Shown here piece after piece: positions 17,917 through 24,435 of a DNA stretch of 24,435 nt. Made by a program: the position numbers and the translations under genes. The DNA comes from a virus: positions 1-24,435 of IMG/VR virus record IMGVR_UViG_3300018405_000059. One strand, given 5' to 3'. The first letter of the stretch is position 1, and the number at the start of each line of letters is the position of its first letter. The notes under the pieces were generated by a model, which saw only the letters and a list, made by a program, of their open reading frames with translations, did not search any database and was not told the DNA's origin.

Positions 17917-18447
17917 TTATGCGTTATTGATTGGTTCCATTTCTTCGCTCGTTATCTCTCCAGTTGGGACAGAAGCCTTGAAGGTATCAACAAGCTCGAC
18001 GGTGATTCTTTCTTCTTTAACTGCATTTCTTAATAATCTTACTCCCAGCCATACCTTCTTCGCTGTTCCACTGATGTTGACAAATTTAAGTTTTAGCTTT
18101 GAAGAAGGGGGTAGTTTATACACATAAGTAGATGTACCAATGTATAAACCTTCTTTTACTTCTGTTGGGAACCATGTATCAAACCATAACTCGTCATTAA
18201 CGAATAGATTGTAATAATCGTTCTCCCCATATCCGGTACACGTTACGACTAATGATAGCAATTCCGTTTCTTCGGCGGGACTGGTGTAGTCTAGGTCATA
18301 TACGCCTGCGATAGCCGGGACATTAATCATTGTCATTTTGTTATAAGGCTGGCTGAGCTGGGCAAAGTTTTTTATTTCTTTGACATAATTGACTTGTTTT
18401 ACCTTATCCAGCTCGCCGCCTGCGACATATACTACTTCAAATCCCAT
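17917..18447 (-). CDS. Unknown beta-rich small virion protein (176 residues)
   Basis: ATG 18447 lies 14 bases after the preceding stop and has only a weak ribosome site (AGGA, about 12 bases upstream), so translation may depend on coupling to the gene before it. The sequence is dominated by beta strands (LLSLVVTCTGYGENDYYNLFV, SKLKLKFVNISGTAKKVWLGVRLL), suggesting a jelly-roll or galactose-binding-like sandwich, with an acidic tail (GEITSEEMEPINNA). No family was recognised. Context suggests a minor structural or attachment protein. Confidence 0.55.
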   Translation of the reverse strand: MGFEVVYVAGGELDKVKQVNYVKEIKNFAQLSQPYNKMTMINVPAIAGVYDLDYTSPAEETELLSLVVTCTGYGENDYYNLFVNDELWFDTWFPTEVKEGLYIGTSTYVYKLPPSSKLKLKFVNISGTAKKVWLGVRLLRNAVKEERITVELVDTFKASVPTGEITSEEMEPINNA

Positions 18448-18461
18448 ATCTTTTACTTATC

Positions 18462-18695
18462 CTATTCTATTGGTTCTTCTGTAGGGTCAGGTTCTTCAGA
18501 GTAACCAACATATTCACGGTCCAAGATTCCGTTTATGGCAGCAGTGATAATCTCTTTAGCTATATCGCCTGCAAATAGGTACTCAACCAGCTCTTTTGCC
18601 GTGACTTGCTTGGTGTCTTCTAGGTCTTCAATAATAAAAACGTCTGTAGATTGTATTTCAAGGGATGTCTTTTCTGTCATTTCTTTAATTTTCAA
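18462..18695 (-). CDS. Small fibre-like minor structural protein with TTG start
   Basis: The in-frame GTG at 18704 overlaps the only good ribosome site, so it is unlikely to be the start. TTG 18695 sits 8 bases after AGGAGG and gives 77 residues beginning KIKEMTEKTSLEIQSTDVFI after the initiator. The N-terminal 45 residues match a pattern frequent in phage tail and fibre proteins (MTE.TSL..TDVFIIED...TKQVTAKELVEYL). The end, ILDREYVGYSEEPDPTEEP, resembles the YVRW linkers of the lectin-like protein at 4530-5936. The acidic Pro/Glu tail may be flexible. It likely acts as an adaptor or linker in a virion appendage, though this is inference. Confidence 0.6.
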   Translation of the reverse strand: MKIKEMTEKTSLEIQSTDVFIIEDLEDTKQVTAKELVEYLFAGDIAKEIITAAINGILDREYVGYSEEPDPTEEPIE

Positions 18696-18703
18696 TTTAA
18701 GCA

Positions 18704-18709
18704 CCTCCT
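18704..18709 (-). promoter_or_regulatory. Ribosome binding site that selects the TTG start
   Basis: AGGAGG lies here on the minus strand. It leaves 8 bases to TTG 18695 but overlaps or abuts the GTG at 18704-18702, which therefore cannot be served by it. Confidence 0.65.
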
Positions 18710-18714
18710 ATTGC

Positions 18715-19767
18715 TTATTCGATTAGCAATCCGTCTCTCAATGTCTCAATGAATTCTGGTTCCTCTACGTCGTCAATATTTACTGGGGTGAAGATAACAT
18801 AAGTTACATCAAAATAAGAATCATAAATAATTGTCCATTTACCATCAACGGTGTCGTGACTGTATTCTTCGTGCTCTTCGTCAAAGCTTTCGCCAAAGAC
18901 ATAGCAATCATCGAGTTTAAGTCTGTCTTCCGTTACGAGACCTCTCATTTTAAGATAAATGATATTTGTCTTTAGGTTGACGTTAACCGTGTCGTCTTTT
19001 GGAAAAAATTCTAATACCTCAATTGGTTCTTCCAGTCCTTCGATGAATTCATCGAAATGCATTAGTTCCGGGCTGTCTTCATTTGCTATAACAGCGTCGG
19101 TAATTATCTTAATAAATATTTGAGAGATATTACTCCATTCACCATTCTCGCTTTTAACCCTGAAGTGATACATTCCTTCTTCTATTTGAAGATTAGGTGT
19201 GTATCGAATAACTTCTTCAATTTGGTTCCCGGGAATTACTTTATCACATAACAATAGCTCAAAGGAATTATTCTTCGCAACCTGGAAAACATATGACTCG
19301 GAGCATTGGTTCTTCCATACAAATTCAGGCATTGCATTTAAGATGCTTCCGTATTTAGGAGAAATTATCTCACAACGAGGGAAGCTTGCAGTCGATTCTG
19401 TATTAAAGCAAGAGACATGCTTCTGTATCATTTTATTTCCAACAATATCAGTGATTCCATCACTTAACAGTACCACATAACAGGTGTCTGTACTAAATGG
19501 TTCATCGGGTACATACGTAAGAATTTTATCATTGTATGATATAGAACCCTTGGTAACACTGTACTGTGAATAATCCTTCAAGCTATTAACATTTTCATAT
19601 ATTTTATTGTAATCTTTAAGAACAACAATGTTATTCCCAAGAGTACCCGGGTTGATGTCTGCGCTAAACGTTATAACAATAGAGCTATGTACGTTAGCAT
19701 TTGTAGAATGATTACTCGGAGATACGCTTAGCACTCTCAATCCAATGGTTTCATTGTTGTTGTCCAT
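18715..19767 (-). CDS. Three-domain Ig-like (Big_5-like) virion protein
   Basis: ATG 19767 is chosen over the in-frame GTG 19776, because AAAGGTGA sits about 6 bases before the ATG and would overlap the GTG. The 350-residue product has an N-terminal Big_5-like domain (about residues 8-125: VLSVSPSNHSTNANVHSSIV, ITFSADINPGTL, ITDIVGNKM). A Fn3-like domain follows (about 130-225: SPKYGSILNAMPEFVW, YHFRVKSENGEWSNIS), then a second Big_5-like domain (about 245-350: VLEFFPKDDTVNVNLKTNI, VIFTPVNI). Such domains usually serve as spacers or surface adhesins on virions. It sits between head genes and small fibre-like genes, so it may decorate the capsid or neck. No enzymatic motif is visible. Confidence 0.65.
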   Translation of the reverse strand: MDNNNETIGLRVLSVSPSNHSTNANVHSSIVITFSADINPGTLGNNIVVLKDYNKIYENVNSLKDYSQYSVTKGSISYNDKILTYVPDEPFSTDTCYVVLLSDGITDIVGNKMIQKHVSCFNTESTASFPRCEIISPKYGSILNAMPEFVWKNQCSESYVFQVAKNNSFELLLCDKVIPGNQIEEVIRYTPNLQIEEGMYHFRVKSENGEWSNISQIFIKIITDAVIANEDSPELMHFDEFIEGLEEPIEVLEFFPKDDTVNVNLKTNIIYLKMRGLVTEDRLKLDDCYVFGESFDEEHEEYSHDTVDGKWTIIYDSYFDVTYVIFTPVNIDDVEEPEFIETLRDGLLIE

Positions 19768-19783
19768 ACGTATCACCTTTTAT

Positions 19784-20197
19784 TTATTTTTCAACTTTTG
19801 GGGTCGGGTCTTTTTTCCGTGGTGCTTTCTTAGCGACAGTTTCTTCTTTAGCTGCCGGAACTTCCTCTTCAGGAATAGCCTTTGCCGCCGGAGCTTCTTC
19901 TGTGACTTCTGGAATCTCTTCAACTGAAGCTTCTTTAACAACAATCTCTTTTGCCAGAATCGGTTCAGATTTAGCAATTCGTCTTTCTTTTAAAGCATTC
20001 TTGCTTGTCACTATCGTACTCATGTCAACTTTACCGTCAATATCCAAGATTGTTTGAGCTGTCAAAGCTCTTGCGATAGCAGGAGTAACCCTGTCAGCAA
20101 AACCGACAGGGCTACTTAATGTTAAGTGCAATCTTGAAACAGGACAGAAGAAAGCGTAATTATTAAATTTATTGGTATTCAATGCAAATCTAATCAT
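19784..20197 (-). CDS. Small protein with Ala/Glu/Pro/Lys-rich tail, next to the capsid gene
   Basis: The product is 137 residues; ATG 20197 follows GGAAGGA. The first 60 residues look like a compact domain (FALNTNKFNNYAFFCPVSRL, LSSPVGFADRVTPAIARAL, ILDIDG). The rest is a low-complexity, charged tail (EEAPAAKAIPEEEVPAAKEE, then KKAPRKKDPTPKVEK) that is probably disordered and flips from acidic to basic at the very end. It follows the capsid gene by 28 bases. I do not recognise the family. A head-completion, capsid-binding or DNA-contacting role is conceivable from the position and basic tail. Confidence 0.6.
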   Translation of the reverse strand: MIRFALNTNKFNNYAFFCPVSRLHLTLSSPVGFADRVTPAIARALTAQTILDIDGKVDMSTIVTSKNALKERRIAKSEPILAKEIVVKEASVEEIPEVTEEAPAAKAIPEEEVPAAKEETVAKKAPRKKDPTPKVEK

Positions 20198-20225
20198 TTT
20201 ATTTTCCTTCCTGTTTTTAGACTAA

Positions 20226-21398
20226 TTAATCAATCAGGTGAAGTCTTTCTGGAGTTGCGTAAGATTTAGCCATGCCAATGTTCTTAGCGCTACAGATAGC
20301 CCGGCCTTCATTGTAAGTACCAAAGCCGTATCGCTCGATAACTTTGATGTTGTTCAAATCACGAGATGGGTCTCTGAACTCTTCAGTTTTAAGTTCGTCT
20401 TTAACAATTTGAACACCGACATTATTGGCATCAACACAGAACATATCAAATGTTTTACCAGCTTTGTCGATTGGAGCGAATGGTGAAAGATTTACGTTAA
20501 ATGCAAACGGTAATCGACCTTGAATACTTTCAGGGCCTAATTTGAATTGTGCATTTGGAGTTTCTCGTTTGGTTTCTCTGTCGAATGGAGCGGTTAAAGA
20601 ACCAGTTAAACCATTTCGAGCAAATACCGACCATACCAGCGGATGCATGATTAAATCAGTAGGAGTGTATTCGTTGTTGTAAACAGCAATGATAATATCC
20701 AGTAAGTCATCGATACTTAATGTATCATTTAAATTACCTTCGAAATCAAGACCGGTAGTTCCGGCTGCTGGAATCTTAGCACGAAGACTGTTATCAAACA
20801 CAGTCCAGCCATGTCGTAACCATTCGTCAAATGCTTTTTGTTCTTTTAATCGAGCCATTGCTCGGCCTGCTTCAGACAACATCACAGAAACAAGGTCGAA
20901 TTCTAAGTCAGACTGTAATTCATCTGAGTATTGGATTCTTACCCCACTCTTACCTACGCTGATAAGAGAATTTTTGTGTAATTGCCAGTCTACAGTTTCT
21001 TCCGGAATTTCCTGACCTTCGGCAACGTCATGCGCTCGCATAACACCGATAGATGGGAACATTACCGCTTGACCGTTTTTCAGACGAATCTTTTTATAAA
21101 ACTTGGACGCCAGATAAACTGGGTCAGCTGACTGCCGCATTGTTCCAATGATTACTCGTGGAATCAATACCTTCGCCGAGGGAGAAGCCAAGAAATCCTT
21201 AAATTGGAAACCCGGTACCGTCTTCCCGTCTAATACATCACCGAAAGCTTGAAAAACTTTTGTATCGTCTTCGGTTAATTCATATTGGTCTAATTCGGCA
21301 TCTGTCAATGACAGGCCTTTAGATAGTTTATCTTGTAATTCAGATTGGATTGTTTTGTTAGCAGAATCCATCTGGTTTAAAATATTCACTAGAGCCAT
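20226..21398 (-). CDS. Major capsid protein (HK97 fold)
   Basis: The product is 390 residues, a typical length; ATG 21398 follows AGGAGG. Residues 1 to about 75 form a charged helical N-arm. Then comes the long-strand/E-loop region (LASKFYKKIRLKNGQAVMFP, GEIPEETVDW-like GQEIPEETVDW), the P-domain spine helix (LVSVMLSEAGRAMARLKEQK) and the A-domain with the usual TDLIMHPLVWSVFARNG segment. The C-terminus is a strand and helix rich in charged residues (ERYGFGTYNEGRAICSAKNI). It self-assembles into the prohead shell and would be matured by the protease upstream. The order protease-scaffold, decoration, capsid is standard for head modules. A GC-rich hairpin just before its ribosome site may influence expression. 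Confidence 0.9.
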   Translation of the reverse strand: MALVNILNQMDSANKTIQSELQDKLSKGLSLTDAELDQYELTEDDTKVFQAFGDVLDGKTVPGFQFKDFLASPSAKVLIPRVIIGTMRQSADPVYLASKFYKKIRLKNGQAVMFPSIGVMRAHDVAEGQEIPEETVDWQLHKNSLISVGKSGVRIQYSDELQSDLEFDLVSVMLSEAGRAMARLKEQKAFDEWLRHGWTVFDNSLRAKIPAAGTTGLDFEGNLNDTLSIDDLLDIIIAVYNNEYTPTDLIMHPLVWSVFARNGLTGSLTAPFDRETKRETPNAQFKLGPESIQGRLPFAFNVNLSPFAPIDKAGKTFDMFCVDANNVGVQIVKDELKTEEFRDPSRDLNNIKVIERYGFGTYNEGRAICSAKNIGMAKSYATPERLHLID

Positions 21399-21422
21399 TG
21401 TTGTATTCCTCCTATTTTTGAT

Positions 21423-21445
21423 TACTGCCCCATTCCGGGGCAGTA
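21423..21445 (-). promoter_or_regulatory. GC-rich 9-bp hairpin upstream of the capsid gene
   Basis: A perfect inverted repeat, TACTGCCCC and GGGGCAGTA, with a 5-base loop lies between the decoration gene and the capsid ribosome site. No U-run follows on either strand, so a standard terminator is unlikely. It could stabilise a processed capsid mRNA. It shares its TGCCCC/GGGGCA core with the hairpin at 14414-14438. Confidence 0.6.
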
Positions 21446-21463
21446 TAATTTAAAGTCAATTTA

Positions 21464-22663
21464 TTATTTTTTAAGTAAAACGTACATTGCGCCTTGAACA
21501 CCTTTGAAGTCAGCCCAAGATGGTGTACCGTAATGCATTGCTTTGTAGCTTGCGGTAACAACTGCTTCTGCAACAGGTGCATCTGCCAGGGTTACAGAGA
21601 TAAGGCCTTTGGTGTAATTAATCGCTACGTTGGTCGCATCAACAGCTACGCCATCAATTGCAACAGTAACGCCTAACTGTAAGTTAGGTAATTTACCACC
21701 AGCGAAATCAACTGCTTGGAACTGAACAACTGTACCAATAGCTGTACCAGCAGCAACTGTACCAATTTCCATGTCGGTATACTCGGTATCATTTTTACCA
21801 AATCCGTCATAGTTACCAGAACCATCGTGTAACCCGGTAATACCAGTTGGGTTATCGATTAATTGACTTTGGTAATTTTGGAAGATAGTGTTTCCTTCTG
21901 GATAAGCTGGGTCAAAAGGATATCCTTCGTCTGAAGGCATATTCGAAGCGCCTGAACGATTCAAGAATGCATCGTCTTCTTTTCTGGCGTTTTCTTCCCA
22001 TAACATCCATTTTAACCAGCCAGTTGGTTCTGCATTTAAATCAGATGCCAAAACTTGACCTACGATTAAGTGAGGAGCGTCAGTACCAGCAATCCATTTA
22101 GTCAAACGACCAGATGGTGTAGCTTTTAAGTAATCGCCATTTTCACATACACCGATGACAGCACCCCAAGGCATTTTGTTATCAACTGACAGAGTTTGCT
22201 CTTCAGCAAGAACACCAGAAGCATTAAAGTTTGCATTAGCTGTGAATCCAGGCATATAAGGCAGTTCAACATAATCAAGTGTAATGATTGAAGGTTGGTT
22301 ACCACCGAATCTATCCATTTGGAACCAGTCTTTGGTAAAGTTGTATGGAGCCATACCAATGGTATTCCCATTGTTTGCAAGACCGGGTAAGGTAATGGAT
22401 GCTAAGAATTTCTTAGATACATAATCTTTTACCGATGCGCCAACACCAACGACTCGTCCTTTTGGAATAACAACGTCCTCCATACCGGGGCCGCCGTACT
22501 GATAATTAAACAAAACGCCATCTTTAAACACACCAGACATTGCTGGTTTCTGGAAAGTAGGGTCGAGAATCCATTTCTCCGCTGGTGACATATGGCCAGA
22601 GCGGACAAGTGCTGTATTAGAACGAGAACCCTGTTGGTTTTCATAACCTCTAAATAAAGCCAT
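21464..22663 (-). CDS. Probable head decoration / capsid-associated protein
   Basis: The product is 399 residues, with ATG 22663 behind AAGGAGG. It lies between the protease/scaffold and the capsid gene, the usual place for a decoration protein. The N-terminal part has a short beta-barrel-like stretch (DVVIPKGRVVGVGASV) reminiscent of gpD/decoration-type domains. The middle is rich in Gly, Asn and Trp (PTGWLKWMLWEENARKEDD). Residues of about 280-385 look like a small Ig-like or beta-sandwich domain (VVQFQAVDF, LQLGVTVAIDGVAVD, VVTASYKAMHYG). It would bind the expanded shell and stabilise it. The assignment rests mainly on gene order. Confidence 0.6.
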   Translation of the reverse strand: MALFRGYENQQGSRSNTALVRSGHMSPAEKWILDPTFQKPAMSGVFKDGVLFNYQYGGPGMEDVVIPKGRVVGVGASVKDYVSKKFLASITLPGLANNGNTIGMAPYNFTKDWFQMDRFGGNQPSIITLDYVELPYMPGFTANANFNASGVLAEEQTLSVDNKMPWGAVIGVCENGDYLKATPSGRLTKWIAGTDAPHLIVGQVLASDLNAEPTGWLKWMLWEENARKEDDAFLNRSGASNMPSDEGYPFDPAYPEGNTIFQNYQSQLIDNPTGITGLHDGSGNYDGFGKNDTEYTDMEIGTVAAGTAIGTVVQFQAVDFAGGKLPNLQLGVTVAIDGVAVDATNVAINYTKGLISVTLADAPVAEAVVTASYKAMHYGTPSWADFKGVQGAMYVLLKK

Positions 22664-22681
22664 TTTTATTTTCCTCCTTTA

Positions 22682-23368
22682 TTATTTTACCAACTTTTTA
22701 ATAATATCGTCAGCGAAATTATTAATAGTTTTAACTGCGTCGGTAGTTTTATGAGTATCGGCAGAACCGTTACTGTCTTTTTTGTCGTCAATAGAAAGCG
22801 TAGGGTTATCTACGTGTGCCGGTTGACGTTGTGGTGGTGCGGAATCAACACTTTTTGCTACTAGAGCATTAAGGTCTTTCATGGACATTCCAAGTAATTC
22901 TTCTTTGCGAGAATCTTTGGCGTCTTCTTTAATAGTGCCTGCGGTTACCTCGGTATGAATAATACTGTCAGCAATCAGCTCTTTATTAAGAGTGGCAAGG
23001 GCAATACATTTGTCTTTTGCATCAGTTGCTTCTGCTTGAGAGTCCTGAAGGTCTTTGGTTTGTTTTTCCAAAGAGTCTTTAGTTGTTGCCAGTTCAGCTT
23101 CAACTTCCCCCAATTTTGCAGTAGCGTCAGCAAGTTGAGTTTTTAAGGTTTCAATTTCCTGTGTAGCATCTTCAGTAGTAGCGGTGCTATCTTCAACGAT
23201 AGGGTCAGCTTCTGGGTCTTTATTGTCGGTAACTTCGGCTTCTGGTGTTTTTGTATCAGCGTCGGCTGTTTTTTCGCCGAGCAGTTTATCAATCATATCA
23301 CTGATTGCGGTTTTCACATCAGCAGCTTTAGTATCTGTAGTGTTTTCTTTTTTCAATTCATCAGACAT
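22682..23368 (-). CDS. Nested in-frame scaffold protein (internal start)
   Basis: An internal ATG at 23368, codon 262 of the protease-scaffold gene, is in frame and gives a 228-residue product equal to the scaffold part alone. It is preceded by a perfect AAGGAGG with an 8-base spacer, better than the site of the full-length gene. The product starts MSDELKKENTTDTKAADVK and contains a helical segment, the coiled coil (ETLKTQLADATAKLGEVEAE) and a charged C-terminal helix (NNFADDIIKKLVK) that could contact the capsid protein. The arrangement parallels lambda C/Nu3, where scaffold is made in excess from within the protease gene. Expression is inferred from the sequence. Confidence 0.7.
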   Translation of the reverse strand: MSDELKKENTTDTKAADVKTAISDMIDKLLGEKTADADTKTPEAEVTDNKDPEADPIVEDSTATTEDATQEIETLKTQLADATAKLGEVEAELATTKDSLEKQTKDLQDSQAEATDAKDKCIALATLNKELIADSIIHTEVTAGTIKEDAKDSRKEELLGMSMKDLNALVAKSVDSAPPQRQPAHVDNPTLSIDDKKDSNGSADTHKTTDAVKTINNFADDIIKKLVK

Positions 23369-24151
23369 GTTGCTTTCCTCCTTCTTATCTTGGTTATCTT
23401 TATTATTATCTGTAACAACCGTGACTTTCATAATCTGTGCATAATCATCTGCCGGATTGTTTACAGTTGATACCTCGTGGTACTCAATGTCTTTTGCTCC
23501 CCAGTAACAAATTTCGTCTTTGTAGGTTTCGCCTTTCCAGTGACCGCAAAATTTAAACTTGCCGTCTTTCAAGATGTTTTTACCACAAATGTTACAAGTT
23601 ACTGTTCCCATCGTGCCGCCGATACTAACCGTTCCGTAACGACCGTCCAGGAACTTAGGAATTGATTCTTGGTCAGTAATACGAGCTTTTAGATTAATGA
23701 CTGACCGGTCTTCTGTTAAGGCAGACGGGCCTGTCCAAGCTTGTAAAATTCTTCCCATTGGCTCACTATAAGTATCGTGATTTTTCAACACTGGTTTTTT
23801 AAATGGATTAACAAATGACTCAGCATCGGTTTCCATGCTATCTTCATAATAGATACAATAGTTATGGTTTCTACCAGAATGCGTTGCTTCCATTTCGACA
23901 TCAAGAGCGACAATGTTTTTCTTGCCGGACGCCATATCACTGAGTAATTGCAAAGAGTCAATTGCTTGTCCTTCTTGGTCGCAATATTCAATGTCATGTA
24001 CTTTACGCACTCTATTTTTTTGGTTATCTGAGATAGAGGCAGCTGAGCTGTTTCCTATGTCTCCATTGATGTCATGAATTTTATTAAGGTCAATAGAGAA
24101 CGATTTACCGTTTATATCTTTGACCTCGAAGATTTTATTTTCATTCCCCAT
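22682..24151 (-). CDS. Prohead protease fused to scaffold domain
   Basis: The product is 489 residues. Residues of about 80-240 are a prohead maturation serine protease: the conserved block around VLKNHD places the catalytic His at 125, VSIGG the nucleophile Ser at 176, and HEVSTVNNPADDYA marks the end of the domain, with Glu226 a candidate third residue. Directly after the Ser is a Cys/His cluster (Cys186, Cys189, Cys202, His204, Cys215), a likely zinc-binding insert like that in SPO1-type proteases. From residue 250 the protein becomes a charged, low-complexity Ala/Thr/Glu/Asp/Lys region with a coiled coil (about 330-385), typical of scaffold. The ATG follows the previous stop by one base, with AAAGGGG inside the upstream gene. 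The enzyme should cleave scaffold and capsid N-arms during maturation. Confidence 0.85.
   Translation of the reverse strand: MGNENKIFEVKDINGKSFSIDLNKIHDINGDIGNSSAASISDNQKNRVRKVHDIEYCDQEGQAIDSLQLLSDMASGKKNIVALDVEMEATHSGRNHNYCIYYEDSMETDAESFVNPFKKPVLKNHDTYSEPMGRILQAWTGPSALTEDRSVINLKARITDQESIPKFLDGRYGTVSIGGTMGTVTCNICGKNILKDGKFKFCGHWKGETYKDEICYWGAKDIEYHEVSTVNNPADDYAQIMKVTVVTDNNKDNQDKKEESNMSDELKKENTTDTKAADVKTAISDMIDKLLGEKTADADTKTPEAEVTDNKDPEADPIVEDSTATTEDATQEIETLKTQLADATAKLGEVEAELATTKDSLEKQTKDLQDSQAEATDAKDKCIALATLNKELIADSIIHTEVTAGTIKEDAKDSRKEELLGMSMKDLNALVAKSVDSAPPQRQPAHVDNPTLSIDDKKDSNGSADTHKTTDAVKTINNFADDIIKKLVK
23377..23383 (-). promoter_or_regulatory. Internal ribosome binding site for the scaffold
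   Basis: AAGGAGG on the minus strand, 8 bases before the in-frame ATG at 23368. It lies inside codons for Lys, Glu and Glu just after the protease domain, at the boundary with the scaffold. Confidence 0.75.
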
Positions 24152-24152
24152 A

Positions 24153-24435
24153 TCAAGAACCCCTTTCTATCAGTTGCGATTGCAACGTATGATAATTTTG
24201 TAAATATTTAATTAAAGAGTCCCTGTAAATTTTTACCCGGACATCCATAATATCAATAATGGATGATTCTGTACTGGCCGCTGATATGTCAGACAAGTCT
24301 TTGGATATTTCGTTAAACAACTTAGCAGATGTTCTGGCGATATAGTCTTCAATGTCTTGTTTGTCAATACTGGAATCTTTTGATGCGATATGCAACATCT
24401 CTTTGCTGTAGTCAATGACTATCTTGGATATACAC
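24153..24435 (-). CDS. C-terminus of a helical protein, possibly portal (5' partial)
   Basis: The frame is open from the right edge to a TGA at 24155-24153, giving about 93 residues. An ATG at 24398 is in frame, but the codons before it stay open to the edge and it has only a weak ribosome site, so the gene probably starts outside the window. The visible part is helical and polar (KDSSIDKQDIEDYIARTSAK, DVRVKIYRDSLIKYLQNYHT) and no motif is recognised. A gene directly before the prohead protease, with one base between them, is often the portal. A separate small head protein is equally possible. Confidence 0.5.
   Translation of the reverse strand, partial: CISKIVIDYSKEMLHIASKDSSIDKQDIEDYIARTSAKLFNEISKDLSDISAASTESSIIDIMDVRVKIYRDSLIKYLQNYHTLQSQLIERGS

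Noticed and set aside
19768-19776. GTG start for the Big_5-like protein
   Set aside because: AAAGGTGA, which serves ATG 19767, overlaps the GTG, so the ATG is the better start.
19780-19977. 65-residue Lys/Leu-rich minus-strand frame
   Set aside because: It is an alternate frame of the Ala/Glu/Pro/Lys tail of the 137-residue protein, explained by repetitive codons.
23184-23444. 86-residue plus-strand frame rich in Ser and Val
   Set aside because: It is antisense to the Ala/Thr/Asp-rich scaffold coding region and has no ribosome site; low-complexity sequence leaves the opposite strand open.
1-24435. Recoded genetic code, as in some gut phages
   Set aside because: Genes here end in TAA, TAG (18462, 4530) and TGA (24153), each placed sensibly just before the next gene's start, so all three act as stops.

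Overview
The window looks like a late structural region of a large tailed phage or prophage of a low-GC Gram-positive (Bacillota) host. The sequence is AT-rich, most start sites carry strong AAGGAGG-type ribosome binding sites, and the clear hallmarks are an HK97-fold major capsid protein, a prohead protease and a run of large beta-rich virion and adsorption proteins. TAA, TAG and TGA are all used as stops, so the standard bacterial code applies. No tRNA, rRNA, CRISPR array, transposase or integrase was seen.

Essentially everything is read leftward on the minus strand as one tightly packed series, with most gaps under 60 bases and no convincing promoter inside it. In transcription order (right to left) the head module comes first. 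It holds the C-terminus of an unidentified helical protein cut by the right edge (possibly portal), a prohead protease fused to a scaffold domain that has its own internal start, a probable head decoration protein, the major capsid protein, and a small protein with an Ala/Glu/Pro/Lys tail. Next come three small-to-medium beta proteins: a Big_5-like Ig protein, a 77-residue protein with a TTG start, and a 176-residue protein. Then come three large virion proteins of 1137, 472 and 1764 residues. Last is an apparent adsorption block: a paralogous pair, a lectin-like protein, a tail-fibre-like protein, and a chimera of RCC1 repeats, a glycine-rich domain and Ig-like domains that runs off the left edge.

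The protease and nested scaffold would build and mature the prohead from the capsid protein, with the decoration protein added to the shell. The downstream genes probably make tail, baseplate and host-recognition parts. No recognisable tape measure, sheath, tail tube or terminase lies here, so either these genes are elsewhere in a large genome or some of the unidentified proteins fill those roles. Points of interest are the nested scaffold start, two similar GC-rich hairpins just upstream of the capsid and 472-residue genes, the giant protein with a degenerate repeat of about 16 residues, the RCC1/Gly-rich/Ig chimera, and a possible convergent gene overlapping its 3' end.
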